Notes under the pieces: model-generated
The model's database searches: none
What the model saw: the letters and a program-made list of their open reading frames with translations, nothing else
Told to the model about the DNA's origin: nothing
From: Pantoea rodasii
GTDB lineage: Bacteria > Pseudomonadota > Gammaproteobacteria > Enterobacterales > Enterobacteriaceae
DNA length: 64,000 bases
NCBI RefSeq assembly: GCF_002095465.1
Contig: NZ_MLFP01000019.1
Coordinates: 28,912-92,911 of the forward strand
Direction: 5' to 3'
Shown here: positions 1-9,106 of the stretch, one piece after another
Layout: the number at the start of each line of letters is the position of its first letter
How positions within the stretch are numbered: position 1 is the first letter of the stretch
Made by a program: the position numbers and the translations under genes

Positions 1-237
1 GGCATGGCAACTCAGGGTCAGATCCTTAAACGCGGTAATGGGAATCGCCGGAATGGCGCGCCAGTTTTTTACCGTAAACGGCGTGCGACCGCGCTGGATG
101 GCGAAGCGGCGATAAGGGGCATTGTGTTCGAATTGATAAGCGAAGATGGCGAGCGCCAGGCGGTTAAAGTCGTCGTCGGTTGTGTCCTGACGCTGAATAA
201 AATTCAGCAAGGCGTCGATCAAAGCAGCTTCGGTCAT
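1..237 (-). CDS. LuxE-like acyl-protein synthetase, N-terminal part (runs off the window)
   Basis: The reading frame begins at an ATG at 237 and runs leftward out of the window, leaving 79 residues. The visible part has the feature pattern of the N-terminus of LuxE/acyl-protein synthetase-like enzymes: a helical start, then FEHN.PYRRF, a W and IPAIP.TAFK. Known members of this family activate a fatty acid with ATP and pass it to a protein cysteine. The catalytic part is outside the window, so the actual substrate cannot be judged. An AGGTGG sequence lies 8 bases upstream of the ATG. The gene sits about 115 bases downstream of a TPP riboswitch on the same strand, so its expression is probably controlled by thiamine pyrophosphate. 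That is an unusual partner for this family. Confidence 0.6.
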   Translation of the reverse strand, partial: MTEAALIDALLNFIQRQDTTDDDFNRLALAIFAYQFEHNAPYRRFAIQRGRTPFTVKNWRAIPAIPITAFKDLTLSCHA

Positions 238-351
238 GAGCGGGTCCACCTGTTGCGATTGCGCGAAATCTCTCAGGCCGGGCCTGATGAGGAGAGTCTG
301 TCCGCTACAAAGCACAAAGATGGAATCAGGGCGCAGTGTCACCCTGTGTTC

Positions 352-462
352 CGCTCCCTACGCCGGTATTAGCCGGATCAGGTTCGGAGGGTCACTACGT
401 TGCCAGCGTGAAAAACGCCAGCGGGTAGAATCTCAGCCCGCTATCTGGGCACCCCTTGGAAC
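352..462 (-). promoter_or_regulatory. TPP (thiamine pyrophosphate) riboswitch
   Basis: Read leftward, the segment holds the conserved THI-element blocks in order: GGGGTGCCC, then GGCTGAGA, then ACCC..GAACCTGATC, then the CCGG..TAATACCGG hairpin and GCGTAGGGA. These are the pyrimidine-binding (CTGAGA) and pyrophosphate-binding (GCGTAGGGA) parts of the thi-box aptamer. It lies between a good leftward promoter and the LuxE-like gene. In enterobacteria such elements repress downstream genes when TPP is plentiful. Confidence 0.93.
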
Positions 463-469
463 AAGCCGC

Positions 470-499
470 AGTCTAGGGTGTTGCGCGCAGGGGTGTCAA
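470..499 (-). promoter_or_regulatory. Sigma-70 promoter of the riboswitch transcript
   Basis: On the minus strand a perfect TTGACA (499-494) is followed after 18 bases by TAGACT (475-470), a 4 of 6 match to the -10 box. Transcription would start around 463, exactly at the 5' edge of the TPP aptamer, which supports the call. Confidence 0.6.
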
Positions 500-510
500 G
501 CAAGGTGGAT

Positions 511-546
511 GCCGCCCGCATCGCTAATATCAGCGCGACGGGCGGC
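511..546 (-). terminator. Hairpin after the P-type ATPase gene
   Basis: An 8-bp GC-rich perfect inverted repeat (GCCGCCCG / CGGGCGGC) with a smaller internal stem lies just downstream of the ATPase stop at 554. It has no T tract, so it would be a weak or factor-assisted terminator. It also separates the ATPase from the riboswitch promoter. Confidence 0.4.
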
Positions 547-553
547 GACAGAT

Positions 554-3240
554 TCAAGCGGTTCTGAATCTGCGGGTGAGCGGTTTCTCGACTTCGACAA
601 TCAAAAACATCACAAAACCGATGATAAAGGTGATCACCCAATAGCGGAATGGCAGTCCAGTGGTGCCGAACAGCAGCTGCATAAACGGCGCGTAGATGAT
701 CAGTAATTGCAGCACCAGCAGAACCGCACTGACGATCCAAATGCCTTTGTTCATCAGCAGCCCTTTGCTCAGTGAAAAGCCGTCTGACACACGGCAGTTG
801 AGCATATAAAACCACTGCGCGGTCACCAGCGTCTGCAACAGTACGGTGCGGATAAACTCCGGTGAATAGCCTCGCGGCTGCAACCAGGCTTCCAGCACAA
901 ACGCACTAATCGCAATCATCGAACCGACAAACACCACGCGCCAGATGGCGAATCCATCCATCACATGCAGTTTGGGATCGCGCGGTGGCCGACGCATGAT
1001 GTTTTTTCACCCTCCTCAAACGCCAGACCAAACGACAGCGTGGCCGACGTCGCCATGTTCATCCACAAAATCAACACCGGTGTGAGCGGAATGAGATTCC
1101 CCGCCAGCAGCGCGATGATGATCAACAAGCCCTGCGCCAGGTTAGTGGGCATGATAAACAGGATGGTTTTTTTCAGGTTATCGTAAACCCGGCGCCCTTC
1201 TCGCACCGCGCTGGCAATCGTGGCGAAGTTGTCATCCGTTAGCACCATATCAGCAGCTTCTTTGGTGACTTCGGTGCCTTTAATGCCCATAGCAATGCCG
1301 ACATCAGCGCGCTTCAAAGCGGGCGCATCGTTCACGCCGTCCCCGGTCATGCCAACCACTTCTTTCTTGCTCTGCAGCGCCTGAACCAGGCGGAATTTAT
1401 CCTCCGGACTGGTGCGCGCGAAAATATCATACGCCTGCGCCGCCTCGCTCAATTGGTGATCGTCCATCACTTCCAGTTCACGCCCGGTGATGGCCGTGCC
1501 CGCATTGCCAATTCCCAACATCTGACCAATGCTCATCGCAGTTTGCGGATGGTCGCCAGTGATCATTTTGACGCGAATCCCGGCTTGCAGGCAGTCACGA
1601 ATCGCGGTGATAGCTTCTGGACGCGGCGGATCCATCATTCCGGCAATACCGAGCAGAATCACGCCCTGCTGCAGATCCTGATGCGTCAGTTCAGTTTGAC
1701 CCGGCAACGCCGGTTTCCACGCTGCGGCCACCATACGCAGCCCTTCGCGCGCATACTCTTCAATCTTGCCTTCCCACCAGCTGATATCGAGCGGCTGCAA
1801 CCCGTTCTCGGTTTGCTGCTGCTGGCAAAGGCGGAACAGCACATCCGGTGCACCGGTGATCAGCACCCGCTCCTCATCGCCAATGCGATACAGCGTCGAC
1901 ATATATTTGTATTGCGAATCAAACGGAATCTTACTGCGCAATTCAGTGGTGACCACCGGCAGTTGCCCTTTGGCGGCCAGCACCTTGAGCGCCCCTTCGG
2001 TCGGCCCACCGGTAATTTTCCATAACCCGCTTTCATCCTTGATAAGGTGGCCGTCATTGCACAAATCGATGGTGCGTAAATAGTGTTCCAGCACCGACCC
2101 CGCGCTCACCGTAATGGGGGTTGCATCATCCACTTTGTGAATAGCACCCACCGGCTCATAGCTATCACCTTCTACCCGATAAATATGATCTGCGGTGATC
2201 ACCGCTTTGACCGTCATCTCATTCATGGTCAGGGTGCCGGTTTTATCCGAGCAGATCACCGTCATCGCGCCCAGCGTTTCCACCGTCGGCAGCTTACGAA
2301 TAATCGCCTGCTGCTTCGCCATGGTCTGCACGCCCAGCGAAAGAATAATAGAGATAATGGCCGGTAAGCCCTCGGGCACGGACGCCACCGCCAGGCTGAT
2401 CAACGACAGCATCAGTTCAGAGACCGGCATATCGCGGAACAGCAGGCTGAAGACAAAGAGCGCGGCCATCATCGCCAGAATGATCAGGAAAATGGCTTTG
2501 CCTAACTTGTCCATTTGCACCAGCAGCGGTGTGCGGTGTTTTTCGATGTCGGACATCATCTGATTGATGTGCCCCAGTTCGGTCTCTCCGCCAGTCGCGA
2601 CCACCAGCCCTTTGCCGCCGCCAGAACTCACAGTCGTCCCTGAAAATAGCAAATTGGTGCGGTCGCCCAACGGAAGTTCCCCGAACAACGCATCGGTGGT
2701 TTTTTCCACCACGGTGGATTCCCCGGTAAGTATCGCCTCTTCGACGCGCAAGTTGTGGGCTTCAATCACCCTTAGATCGGCGGGAATACGGTCCCCAGCG
2801 CGGATTATCACCACATCGCCCGGCACCAGCGCGGTGGTCGGCAGTGTTTCGGGGTTGCCCGCGCGGATGACCACCGTTTCGCTGGAGAGCATATTGCGAA
2901 TGCTTTGCAGGGATTTTTCCGCGTTACTCTCCTGGATATGGCCAATCAAGGCGTTAACCACCGCCACACCCAAAATCACCAGCGTATCTACCCAATGGCC
3001 CATCACCGCCGTGAGCAGCGCGGCGGCCAGTAACACGTAAATCAGCACATCGTTAAAATGGGCGAGAAAACGCAGCCATGCAGGCTTGCCAGGCTTTTGC
3101 GGCAGGGCATTTTCACCATATTGTTGTAAGCGTGCCGTTGCTTCGCTGCCTGTGATTCCTTCGATTGAACTCTCTGTCTGGCTCAACGTTTCATCGACAG
3201 AGAGCTGATAGTACGACCGGTCCGATTTAGCAGTATTCAT
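554..3240 (-). pseudogene. P2A-type cation-transporting P-type ATPase, frame broken once
   Basis: Inner-membrane ion pump of the HAD-IC P-type family, related to Ca2+/Mg2+/PMR1-like P2A ATPases. Visible hallmarks are an N-terminal cation-ATPase domain, the actuator motif LTGES, PEGLP in the M4 ion site, the phosphorylation motif CSDKTGTLT, and MTGDGVNDAP in the hinge. The start at 3240 is chosen because GAGGAGA lies 7 bases upstream; an in-frame ATG at 3273 has no such site. The frame breaks at an A6 run (T6 on the plus strand, 1002-1007). One extra A would give ..EEGEKNIMRRPPRDPK.. and join the first part to the C-terminal membrane part ending at 554, for 895 residues. The exact ion cannot be told from sequence. 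The gene stands alone. The break is probably a homopolymer error. Confidence 0.85.
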
Positions 3241-3827
3241 CGCTTTCTCCTCAAATCCTGTTTCGGAAGCCAAGGCGGTGACATCGCGTTATTAACAGAT
3301 CCACTTCAAATACAAAGACAAACATCCACGCACTGCCTGAGGTGAGTCCCGTTTATAACTGAAAGATATGTCATTAATGGCTGCTCATTGAAATTGAGCA
3401 GGGAAATAATCTATACGGCGAACTTTGACAAGAGAAATGAACGTTATAAACGTAGCACAGGCCATTCAACTCACTCTGCTTTTATGAGAAAAGTTATCCG
3501 TAATAAAAAACCAGCTTACAGGCAGACTTTAAACCAAGGATAAATAAGCCAATTTTAATGACGATAAATTAAACCGCCCCTATGTTAATGAAATAGCGGG
3601 AAAAGCTTAACTTTGTTCTTATGTTGTTATCATGGTTTATAACTCTGTTTATAACAAATAATTCAGATTTAAATTCCATGAGTTGCGCCAAAGATATTGC
3701 ATTTATCAAACTTTACATTTTTGGAAATACGCAGCTATGCTCATGCATAACAAACAAACCTTAACCGTCACTCCTATCCGTCCGCAGTGAGATGACTCTA
3801 TTTCGCCCACTGTTAATGGAGGTAACG
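3241..3827. other. Gene-free AT-rich intergenic region
   Basis: About 590 bases between the leftward ATPase and the rightward RND operon. I see no open frame with a ribosome site here. The stretch 3480-3770 is markedly AT-rich with many A/T runs and presumably holds the divergent promoters. No operator could be assigned with confidence. Confidence 0.5.
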
Positions 3828-3938
3828 ATGCCGGACTATAGTCTGCTCCGCCTGAGTCTTTATGTGGTTCTCGCAATTGTAACCTGTTCTGCCGTGGGGT
3901 TATTTACTTACGCCGTTGTTTCTATGCTCGGCGAATAA
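3828..3938 (+). CDS. Small 36-residue membrane peptide upstream of an RND efflux operon
   Basis: The frame starts with ATG at 3828, with a strong GGAGG 6 bases upstream, and encodes 36 residues. It has a short charged N-terminus (MPDYSLLR), one continuous hydrophobic segment of about 23 residues (roughly 9-31) and a short acidic end (GE). I do not recognise a family. It lies 59 bases before the RND adaptor start and on the same strand, so it is probably cotranscribed. Small single-helix peptides such as AcrZ bind RND pumps in E. coli; a similar role here is only a guess from position and shape. Confidence 0.55.
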   Translation: MPDYSLLRLSLYVVLAIVTCSAVGLFTYAVVSMLGE

Positions 3939-3997
3939 ACACCACGCTAATAATAACGCCAATAATTAATTTAACATTGCTGATTGAGGATAAACTC

Positions 3998-5082
3998 GTG
4001 ACGCGTTATTTTCCGCTGATCGCCATTGTTATATTTATAACAACAGGTTGCGATCAAAAAAAACGGAAGTTGCCCCTCTGCCGCGCATGGTGAAAGTGGC
4101 CAACGTGGTCGCTTCCGGTGAATCCCAGCAGCGCATCTTTCCCGCACGTATTGAATCGGGTGATTCCACAGACCTCTCCTTTAAACGGGGTGGGCAGATT
4201 GACTCACTGGAAATTCGGCAGGGCAACAATGTGACGCAGGGGCAAGTGATCGCCAAACTGGTGGCACGTGAGGCGCAACAGCGCGTCAACGAACGCCAGA
4301 CCGCCGCCACGCTAGCCCAACGGCAGTTTGCACGCTTCCAGACGCTGGCGGGTCGCCAGGCGATTTCTCAGGCAGAAATGGACGTCCAACGCGCCAATCG
4401 AGATGCCGCCAATGCCACTCTGCAAATCGCCCGAGAAGAGTTAAGCCAGATGACGTTGTCCGCTCCGTTTAGCGGCACTGCGGCGATGGTTAACGTGCGT
4501 AATCATCAGGTGATTGCGGCGGGCCAGACCATTGCCACGTTGACGCGCACCGACCTGCTCGATGTGGTGTTTAACGTGCCGGAAAACCTGTTCACCGCGC
4601 TGGATATTCGCAACATGACCTATCGCCCGGTAGTGCGCATCAACACGCTGCCGGATCGCGAGTTTCAGGCCGAGTACAAAGAGCATACTGGCAGCAGTAG
4701 CAGCAATACCCTGACCTGGCAGGTGATCTTAACCATGCCGCGCCCCGCCGATTTTCCGGCCGTTGGAGGGGTGAGCGGCACCGTTACCATTAATCTGGCT
4801 AATCTCCCCGCTAACATTAATCGCGAATCGCTGGTGGTGCCGGTGGAGGCCGTATTCAACCCGGATAACAGCCAGCGCAATGACCCGCACGTCTGGGTGG
4901 TGCAAGGCAGCGGCGAGCAGCTGACGCTGGAGGATCGTAAAGTCACGGTGGGTGACGTCACCGATCGCGGCGTGGTCATCACTCAAGGGTTAAAAGCCGG
5001 TGAACGCGTGGTCGCCGCTGGCGTTAATGAATTACATGCTCAACAGCGGGTACGCATCTGGACGCGTGAGCGAGGGTTGTAA
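3998..5082 (+). pseudogene. RND efflux periplasmic adaptor (membrane fusion lipoprotein), frame broken once
   Basis: Periplasmic HlyD/AcrA-type subunit that links the RND pump to an outer-membrane channel. The GTG at 3998 opens a lipoprotein signal peptide: a hydrophobic stretch followed by the lipobox ITTGC, whose Cys would be lipidated. The frame breaks at an A8 run just after this (about 4055-4062). One more A joins it to the mature part (..KKTEVAPLPRM..), giving 361 residues. The mature part has the usual lipoyl/barrel-sandwich half (GNNVTQGQVIAKL), a coiled-coil hairpin and a beta-barrel domain. The stop overlaps the start of the pump gene (TAATG). No outer-membrane factor is encoded nearby, so TolC is the likely partner. 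The break is probably a sequencing error. Confidence 0.85.
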
Positions 5083-8000
5083 TGGACATCTCCAAACAGT
5101 TTATTGATAACCCTATTCGCGTTTGGCTGGCCATTTTGCTGTTAGGGCTGGGCGGTATTTTTGCTCTGCTCAATATTGGCCGGCTGGAGGATCCTGCCTT
5201 CACCATCAAAACAGCGGTGATCGTCACGCAATATCCCGGCGCTTCCGCTCAGCAGGTGGAAGAAGAGGTGACGCTACCGCTGGAGAATGCGCTGCAGCAA
5301 TTACCCTACCTGGACAATGTCAGTTCAATTTCCTCTAACGGCCTGTCTCAAATCACGGTGAATATTGCTTCGCGCTATCACTCTAATGAATTGCCGCAAA
5401 TCTGGGATGAGCTACGGCGGCGCGTGGGTGATGCGGCACGCTTCTTCCCGCCCGGCGTGGCGGCCCCTTTCGTCAATGATGACTTTGGTGATGTGTTTGG
5501 TTTTTTCTTCGCCATTTCCGGCGACAACTTCAGTAACCCGGAGCTGGTGCAGTATGCCGAGCAGTTACGACGCGAACTGGTGCTGGTTCCCGGCGTGGGC
5601 AAGGTGGCGATAGGCGGCGCGATCCCGCAGCAAATCAACGTTGATGTCTCGCTGACAAAAATGGCAGCGCGCGGCATCACGCCAGCTCAACTCTCCGCCG
5701 CACTCAGCCGCCTCAACGTGGTCTCCAGCGCAGGAGAAATCAAATCCGGTACCGAATCGATTCGCCTGCATCCCACCGGGGAGTTTGAAAATATCGATGA
5801 GCTGAGCGATCTGCTGATCAGCCCGATGGGTGACACCGCCACCACCCGGTTACGTGATATTGCTACGCTGTCTCGTGGGTTAAGTGAATCCCCCTCCAGT
5901 ATCTATCACGCCAGCGGACGTCCGGCAGTCACCATGGGCATCTCCTTTATTCCTGGCGTCAATGTGATTGATGTCGGGCGCGCTCTGGAAGCCAAACTGC
6001 AACAGATGTCAGCGGAAAAACCCGCCGGCATTGAGATCACCACCTTTTACGATCAGGCTGCCGAAGTGGCGCACTCCGTGAATGGGTTTATTGCTAACTT
6101 CCTGATGGCGCTGGCGATTGTGGTGGGTGTGCTACTGATCTTTATGGGCGTGCGCAGCGGCATCATCATTGCGCTCTCGCTGGCACTGAATGTGCTGGGC
6201 ACCCTGCTGATCATGTATTTGTGGGGCATCGAGCTGCAGCGCATTTCGTTGGGTGCGCTGATTATCGCCCTCAGTATGCTGGTGGATAACGCCATCGTAA
6301 TTGTTGAAGGGGTGCTGATTGCGCGTCAGCAAGGTTCATCGCGCACTTCGGCAATCAACTTTGTTATCCGGCGTTCGGCTTTCCCGCTATTGGGCGCCAC
6401 CATTATTGCGATACTGGCGTTTGCACCGATTGGGTTGTCGCAGGATTCCACCGGTGAGTACTGCAAATCGCTGTTCCAGGTGCTGTTGATTTCGCTGATG
6501 CTGAGCTGGTTCTCAGCGTTAACCATCACGCCGGTGCTGATCAAATGGTGGCTGTTTAAAACGGATAAAACGGCAGCGCCCGCCGCTGAGAAATCGCCCT
6601 ATGATGGAGGGTTTTATCAGCTCTACCAACGCACGCTGAACGCGTTGTTACAGCAAAAAACCGTCACGCTGGCGGTGATGGCCGCCCTGCTGGCGCTGGC
6701 GATCTGGGGCTTTGGCGGCGTCCGGCAAAACTTCTTCCCCTCTTCCAACACGCCGATTTTCTTTGTTGATCTGTGGCTGCCCTACGGCACGGACATTAAA
6801 GCCACCGAGCAAATGGCAGGCGATATTGAAAAATCGATCACCGGCCAGCCGGGCGTAGTGTCCACGGTGACCACCGTGGGTCAGGGCAGCATGCGCTTTA
6901 TTCTCACCTACAATGGGCAGCGACAGTACAGCAACTATGCGCAAATCATGGTGCGCATGGACGATCAGCGAAATATCGCCGCGCTGTCACGCCGCGTGGA
7001 TGACGACATCGCCCGCGATTATCCGCAGGTCAACGCCAGCACCAAACGCGTGATGTTTGGCCCTTCTGGCGGCAGCGCGATTGAGGTACGCATCAAAGGC
7101 CCCGATCCCGATCGCATGCGGCTGATTGCCAGCGAAGTCGGGGACATCCTGTCTCAAGATCCGGCCACCGACAGCGTACGTAACGACTGGCAAAACCGCA
7201 GCAAGGTAATCCGTCCGCAGTTCAATCCGGCGCTGGGCCGCGAGCTGGGCGTGGATAAGCAGGAAATCGATAACGCGCTGCAAATGAATTTCTCCGGCAG
7301 CCGCGTCGGTTTATACCGTGAAGGAGCGGATCTGCTGCCGGTGGTGGTACGTCCGCCCGCCAGCGAGCGCCAGGACGCCAACCATTTGAATAACGTGCTG
7401 GTGTGGAGCCAAAGCCAGCAGCACTACATTCCTCTCAGCAATGTGGTGAGCGGCTTCAATCTGGAGTGGGAAGATCCCCTGATCCTGCGACGCGATCGCA
7501 GCCGCGTGCTGACGGTGCTGACCGATCCCAGCCCGCTCAGCAGCGATACTTCCGGCGATATTCTGGCGCGGGTAAGACCGCAAATCGATCACATCCCGCT
7601 GCCTCACGGCTACAGCATTGAATGGGGCGGCGATGCCGAAAACTCCAGCGAAGCGCAGCAAGGTGTGTTCACTACGTTGCCGTTGGGCTATCTGGTGATG
7701 TTTGTGATTACCGTACTGATGTTCAGCTCGCTGAAAAACGCGGTGGCGATCTGGCTGACGGTGCCGTTGGCGCTGATTGGCGTGACACCAGGCTTTTTAC
7801 TCACCGGCATTCCGTTTGGCTTTATGGCGCTGATTGGCTTGCTGAGCCTGAGCGGCATGTTGATTCGTAACGGCATTGTGCTGGTGGAAGAGATTGAGCA
7901 ACAGAAGCAGGACAAAGCGCAGCATGAGGCGATTCTGTATGCCGCCACGTCGCGCCTGCGTCCCATCCTGCTCACCGCTTTCACTACGGTGTTAGGCCTG

Positions 8001-8144
8001 GCACCGCTGCTGCGCGATGTGTTTTTCCAGAGCATGGCGGTGGTGATTATGTTCGGACTGGGCTTTGCGACGATACTGACGCTGTTGGTTCTGCCGGTGA
8101 TTTACGCCTGCTTCCACCGCCCTGAGAAAGCGACATCAGCATGA
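5082..8144 (+). CDS. RND-family efflux pump, inner-membrane subunit
   Basis: A 1020-residue AcrB-type proton/drug antiporter, close to the usual length of about 1030-1050. The first membrane helix follows MDISKQFIDNP, two large periplasmic loops are present, and the protein repeats in two halves. In helix 4 the proton-relay pair is VDN (D402-N403) rather than the Asp-Asp of AcrB. In helix 10 the usual Lys is replaced by Arg (R929, in LIRNGIV). Both changes fit a diverged subgroup of HAE1 pumps and do not imply inactivity. The substrates cannot be predicted. The gene overlaps the adaptor gene at its start and the acyltransferase gene at its end (ATGA), which indicates one operon with translational coupling. 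Confidence 0.93.
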   Translation: MDISKQFIDNPIRVWLAILLLGLGGIFALLNIGRLEDPAFTIKTAVIVTQYPGASAQQVEEEVTLPLENALQQLPYLDNVSSISSNGLSQITVNIASRYHSNELPQIWDELRRRVGDAARFFPPGVAAPFVNDDFGDVFGFFFAISGDNFSNPELVQYAEQLRRELVLVPGVGKVAIGGAIPQQINVDVSLTKMAARGITPAQLSAALSRLNVVSSAGEIKSGTESIRLHPTGEFENIDELSDLLISPMGDTATTRLRDIATLSRGLSESPSSIYHASGRPAVTMGISFIPGVNVIDVGRALEAKLQQMSAEKPAGIEITTFYDQAAEVAHSVNGFIANFLMALAIVVGVLLIFMGVRSGIIIALSLALNVLGTLLIMYLWGIELQRISLGALIIALSMLVDNAIVIVEGVLIARQQGSSRTSAINFVIRRSAFPLLGATIIAILAFAPIGLSQDSTGEYCKSLFQVLLISLMLSWFSALTITPVLIKWWLFKTDKTAAPAAEKSPYDGGFYQLYQRTLNALLQQKTVTLAVMAALLALAIWGFGGVRQNFFPSSNTPIFFVDLWLPYGTDIKATEQMAGDIEKSITGQPGVVSTVTTVGQGSMRFILTYNGQRQYSNYAQIMVRMDDQRNIAALSRRVDDDIARDYPQVNASTKRVMFGPSGGSAIEVRIKGPDPDRMRLIASEVGDILSQDPATDSVRNDWQNRSKVIRPQFNPALGRELGVDKQEIDNALQMNFSGSRVGLYREGADLLPVVVRPPASERQDANHLNNVLVWSQSQQHYIPLSNVVSGFNLEWEDPLILRRDRSRVLTVLTDPSPLSSDTSGDILARVRPQIDHIPLPHGYSIEWGGDAENSSEAQQGVFTTLPLGYLVMFVITVLMFSSLKNAVAIWLTVPLALIGVTPGFLLTGIPFGFMALIGLLSLSGMLIRNGIVLVEEIEQQKQDKAQHEAILYAATSRLRPILLTAFTTVLGLAPLLRDVFFQSMAVVIMFGLGFATILTLLVLPVIYACFHRPEKATSA

Positions 8145-9106
8145 ATGCCACCGGGCTGAATGTCATCAAGACACTCGGCTGCATGGCGGCCGTGACCTTT
8201 TTCACGCTGTATAACACCTGGGACCGCTACGATTATGATTACCACTGGATTCTGGCGTTTCTGACGTTTATCTCAACCATCGCTACACCGCTGTTTTTCG
8301 TCGTGGCCGGCATCATGGATGCCCATGCCGAGCAGGATTTGCGCTGGCAGCTCAATAAGATCCGCAATGTGGTGATCGTGTTTCTGTTCTGGATGACGAT
8401 TTACTATCTCTGGGAGCCTTACCAGCGTGGCTATCTGATTCAGCCGTGGTTTGTGTTCTCGTTTATCGTGATTTACAGCTTCAATCCGCTGCTTTCGTGG
8501 CTCAGTCTGCATCGGGTGGCATTTTGCGCGCTGGTCGCTGCCCTGCTGCTGTTTTCCTATGGTTACGATTTGCTGTCGGTACTGTATCCCGAAGTGCGGG
8601 TGTTCAGCCTCGCGCCACAATATCGTATCTGGACCTGGCTGCTGTTTTACCTTACCGGCCAACTGTTATGTGAGCCGGTAATTGCCGACTGGCTAAGCCG
8701 CAAAAGAGCCGCCCTCGCCGCCGCCCTCGCCCTGCCCTTGATTTACCTGTTCACCTGGTTCTACGAGCAGCACTTCTTCTTCGCGCTGTTTAAAGCCGAC
8801 CGCAATGCCTTCCTCCTCACCGGTTCACAAATTTACCTGCTGGTTGTGGCGCTGGTATTGGCCGCCAGCGGCGTGCGCTTTCGTCGCCATGTGGCACTTA
8901 AAGAGACGCTGTTAGCCACCGTCAGTAAAACCATGACCGGGGTATACATCATGCACTACTCGGTGTTTCACATCGTGACCGCGCTGATCCCGATCACCTC
9001 GCTGGCCACCAAACTCACGCTGATTGTGGTGACTTTTGTGTTTTCGGTGCTGATATCAAAACTGTTTCTTTCCATCACGTTGCTGAAAAAAGTCATCACT
9101 CTTTGA
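8141..9106 (+). CDS. Acyltransferase-3 family integral membrane protein
   Basis: A 321-residue polytopic protein with about ten hydrophobic segments. It resembles the OafA/WecH/YiaH acyltransferase-3 family, which moves acetyl or succinyl groups onto surface sugars from the inner membrane. The N-terminal part has the family style 'N..K......V' first helix followed by TPLFFVVAG. It overlaps the RND pump gene by four bases (ATGA), so it is translated with it; how acyl transfer would relate to efflux is unknown. Its 3' end overlaps the end of the opposing hydrolase gene by 11 bases. The acceptor cannot be identified. Confidence 0.75.
   Translation: MNATGLNVIKTLGCMAAVTFFTLYNTWDRYDYDYHWILAFLTFISTIATPLFFVVAGIMDAHAEQDLRWQLNKIRNVVIVFLFWMTIYYLWEPYQRGYLIQPWFVFSFIVIYSFNPLLSWLSLHRVAFCALVAALLLFSYGYDLLSVLYPEVRVFSLAPQYRIWTWLLFYLTGQLLCEPVIADWLSRKRAALAAALALPLIYLFTWFYEQHFFFALFKADRNAFLLTGSQIYLLVVALVLAASGVRFRRHVALKETLLATVSKTMTGVYIMHYSVFHIVTALIPITSLATKLTLIVVTFVFSVLISKLFLSITLLKKVITL

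Noticed and set aside
1002..1007. Programmed frameshifting at the A6 run of the P-type ATPase
   Set aside because: P-type ATPases are not known to need it, and the same kind of break occurs in many unrelated genes here, so a base-count error explains it better.
1453..2025. Long open frames opposite the P-type ATPase and opposite many other genes
   Set aside because: They are mirror frames of high-GC coding sequence: they lack ribosome sites and family-like sequence, and lie wholly inside well-supported genes.
3634..3651. PhoP-box-like direct repeat GGTTTA..TGTTTA upstream of the ATPase and RND genes
   Set aside because: The spacing gives a 12-base period instead of 11, so the halves would not face the same side of the helix as PhoP needs.
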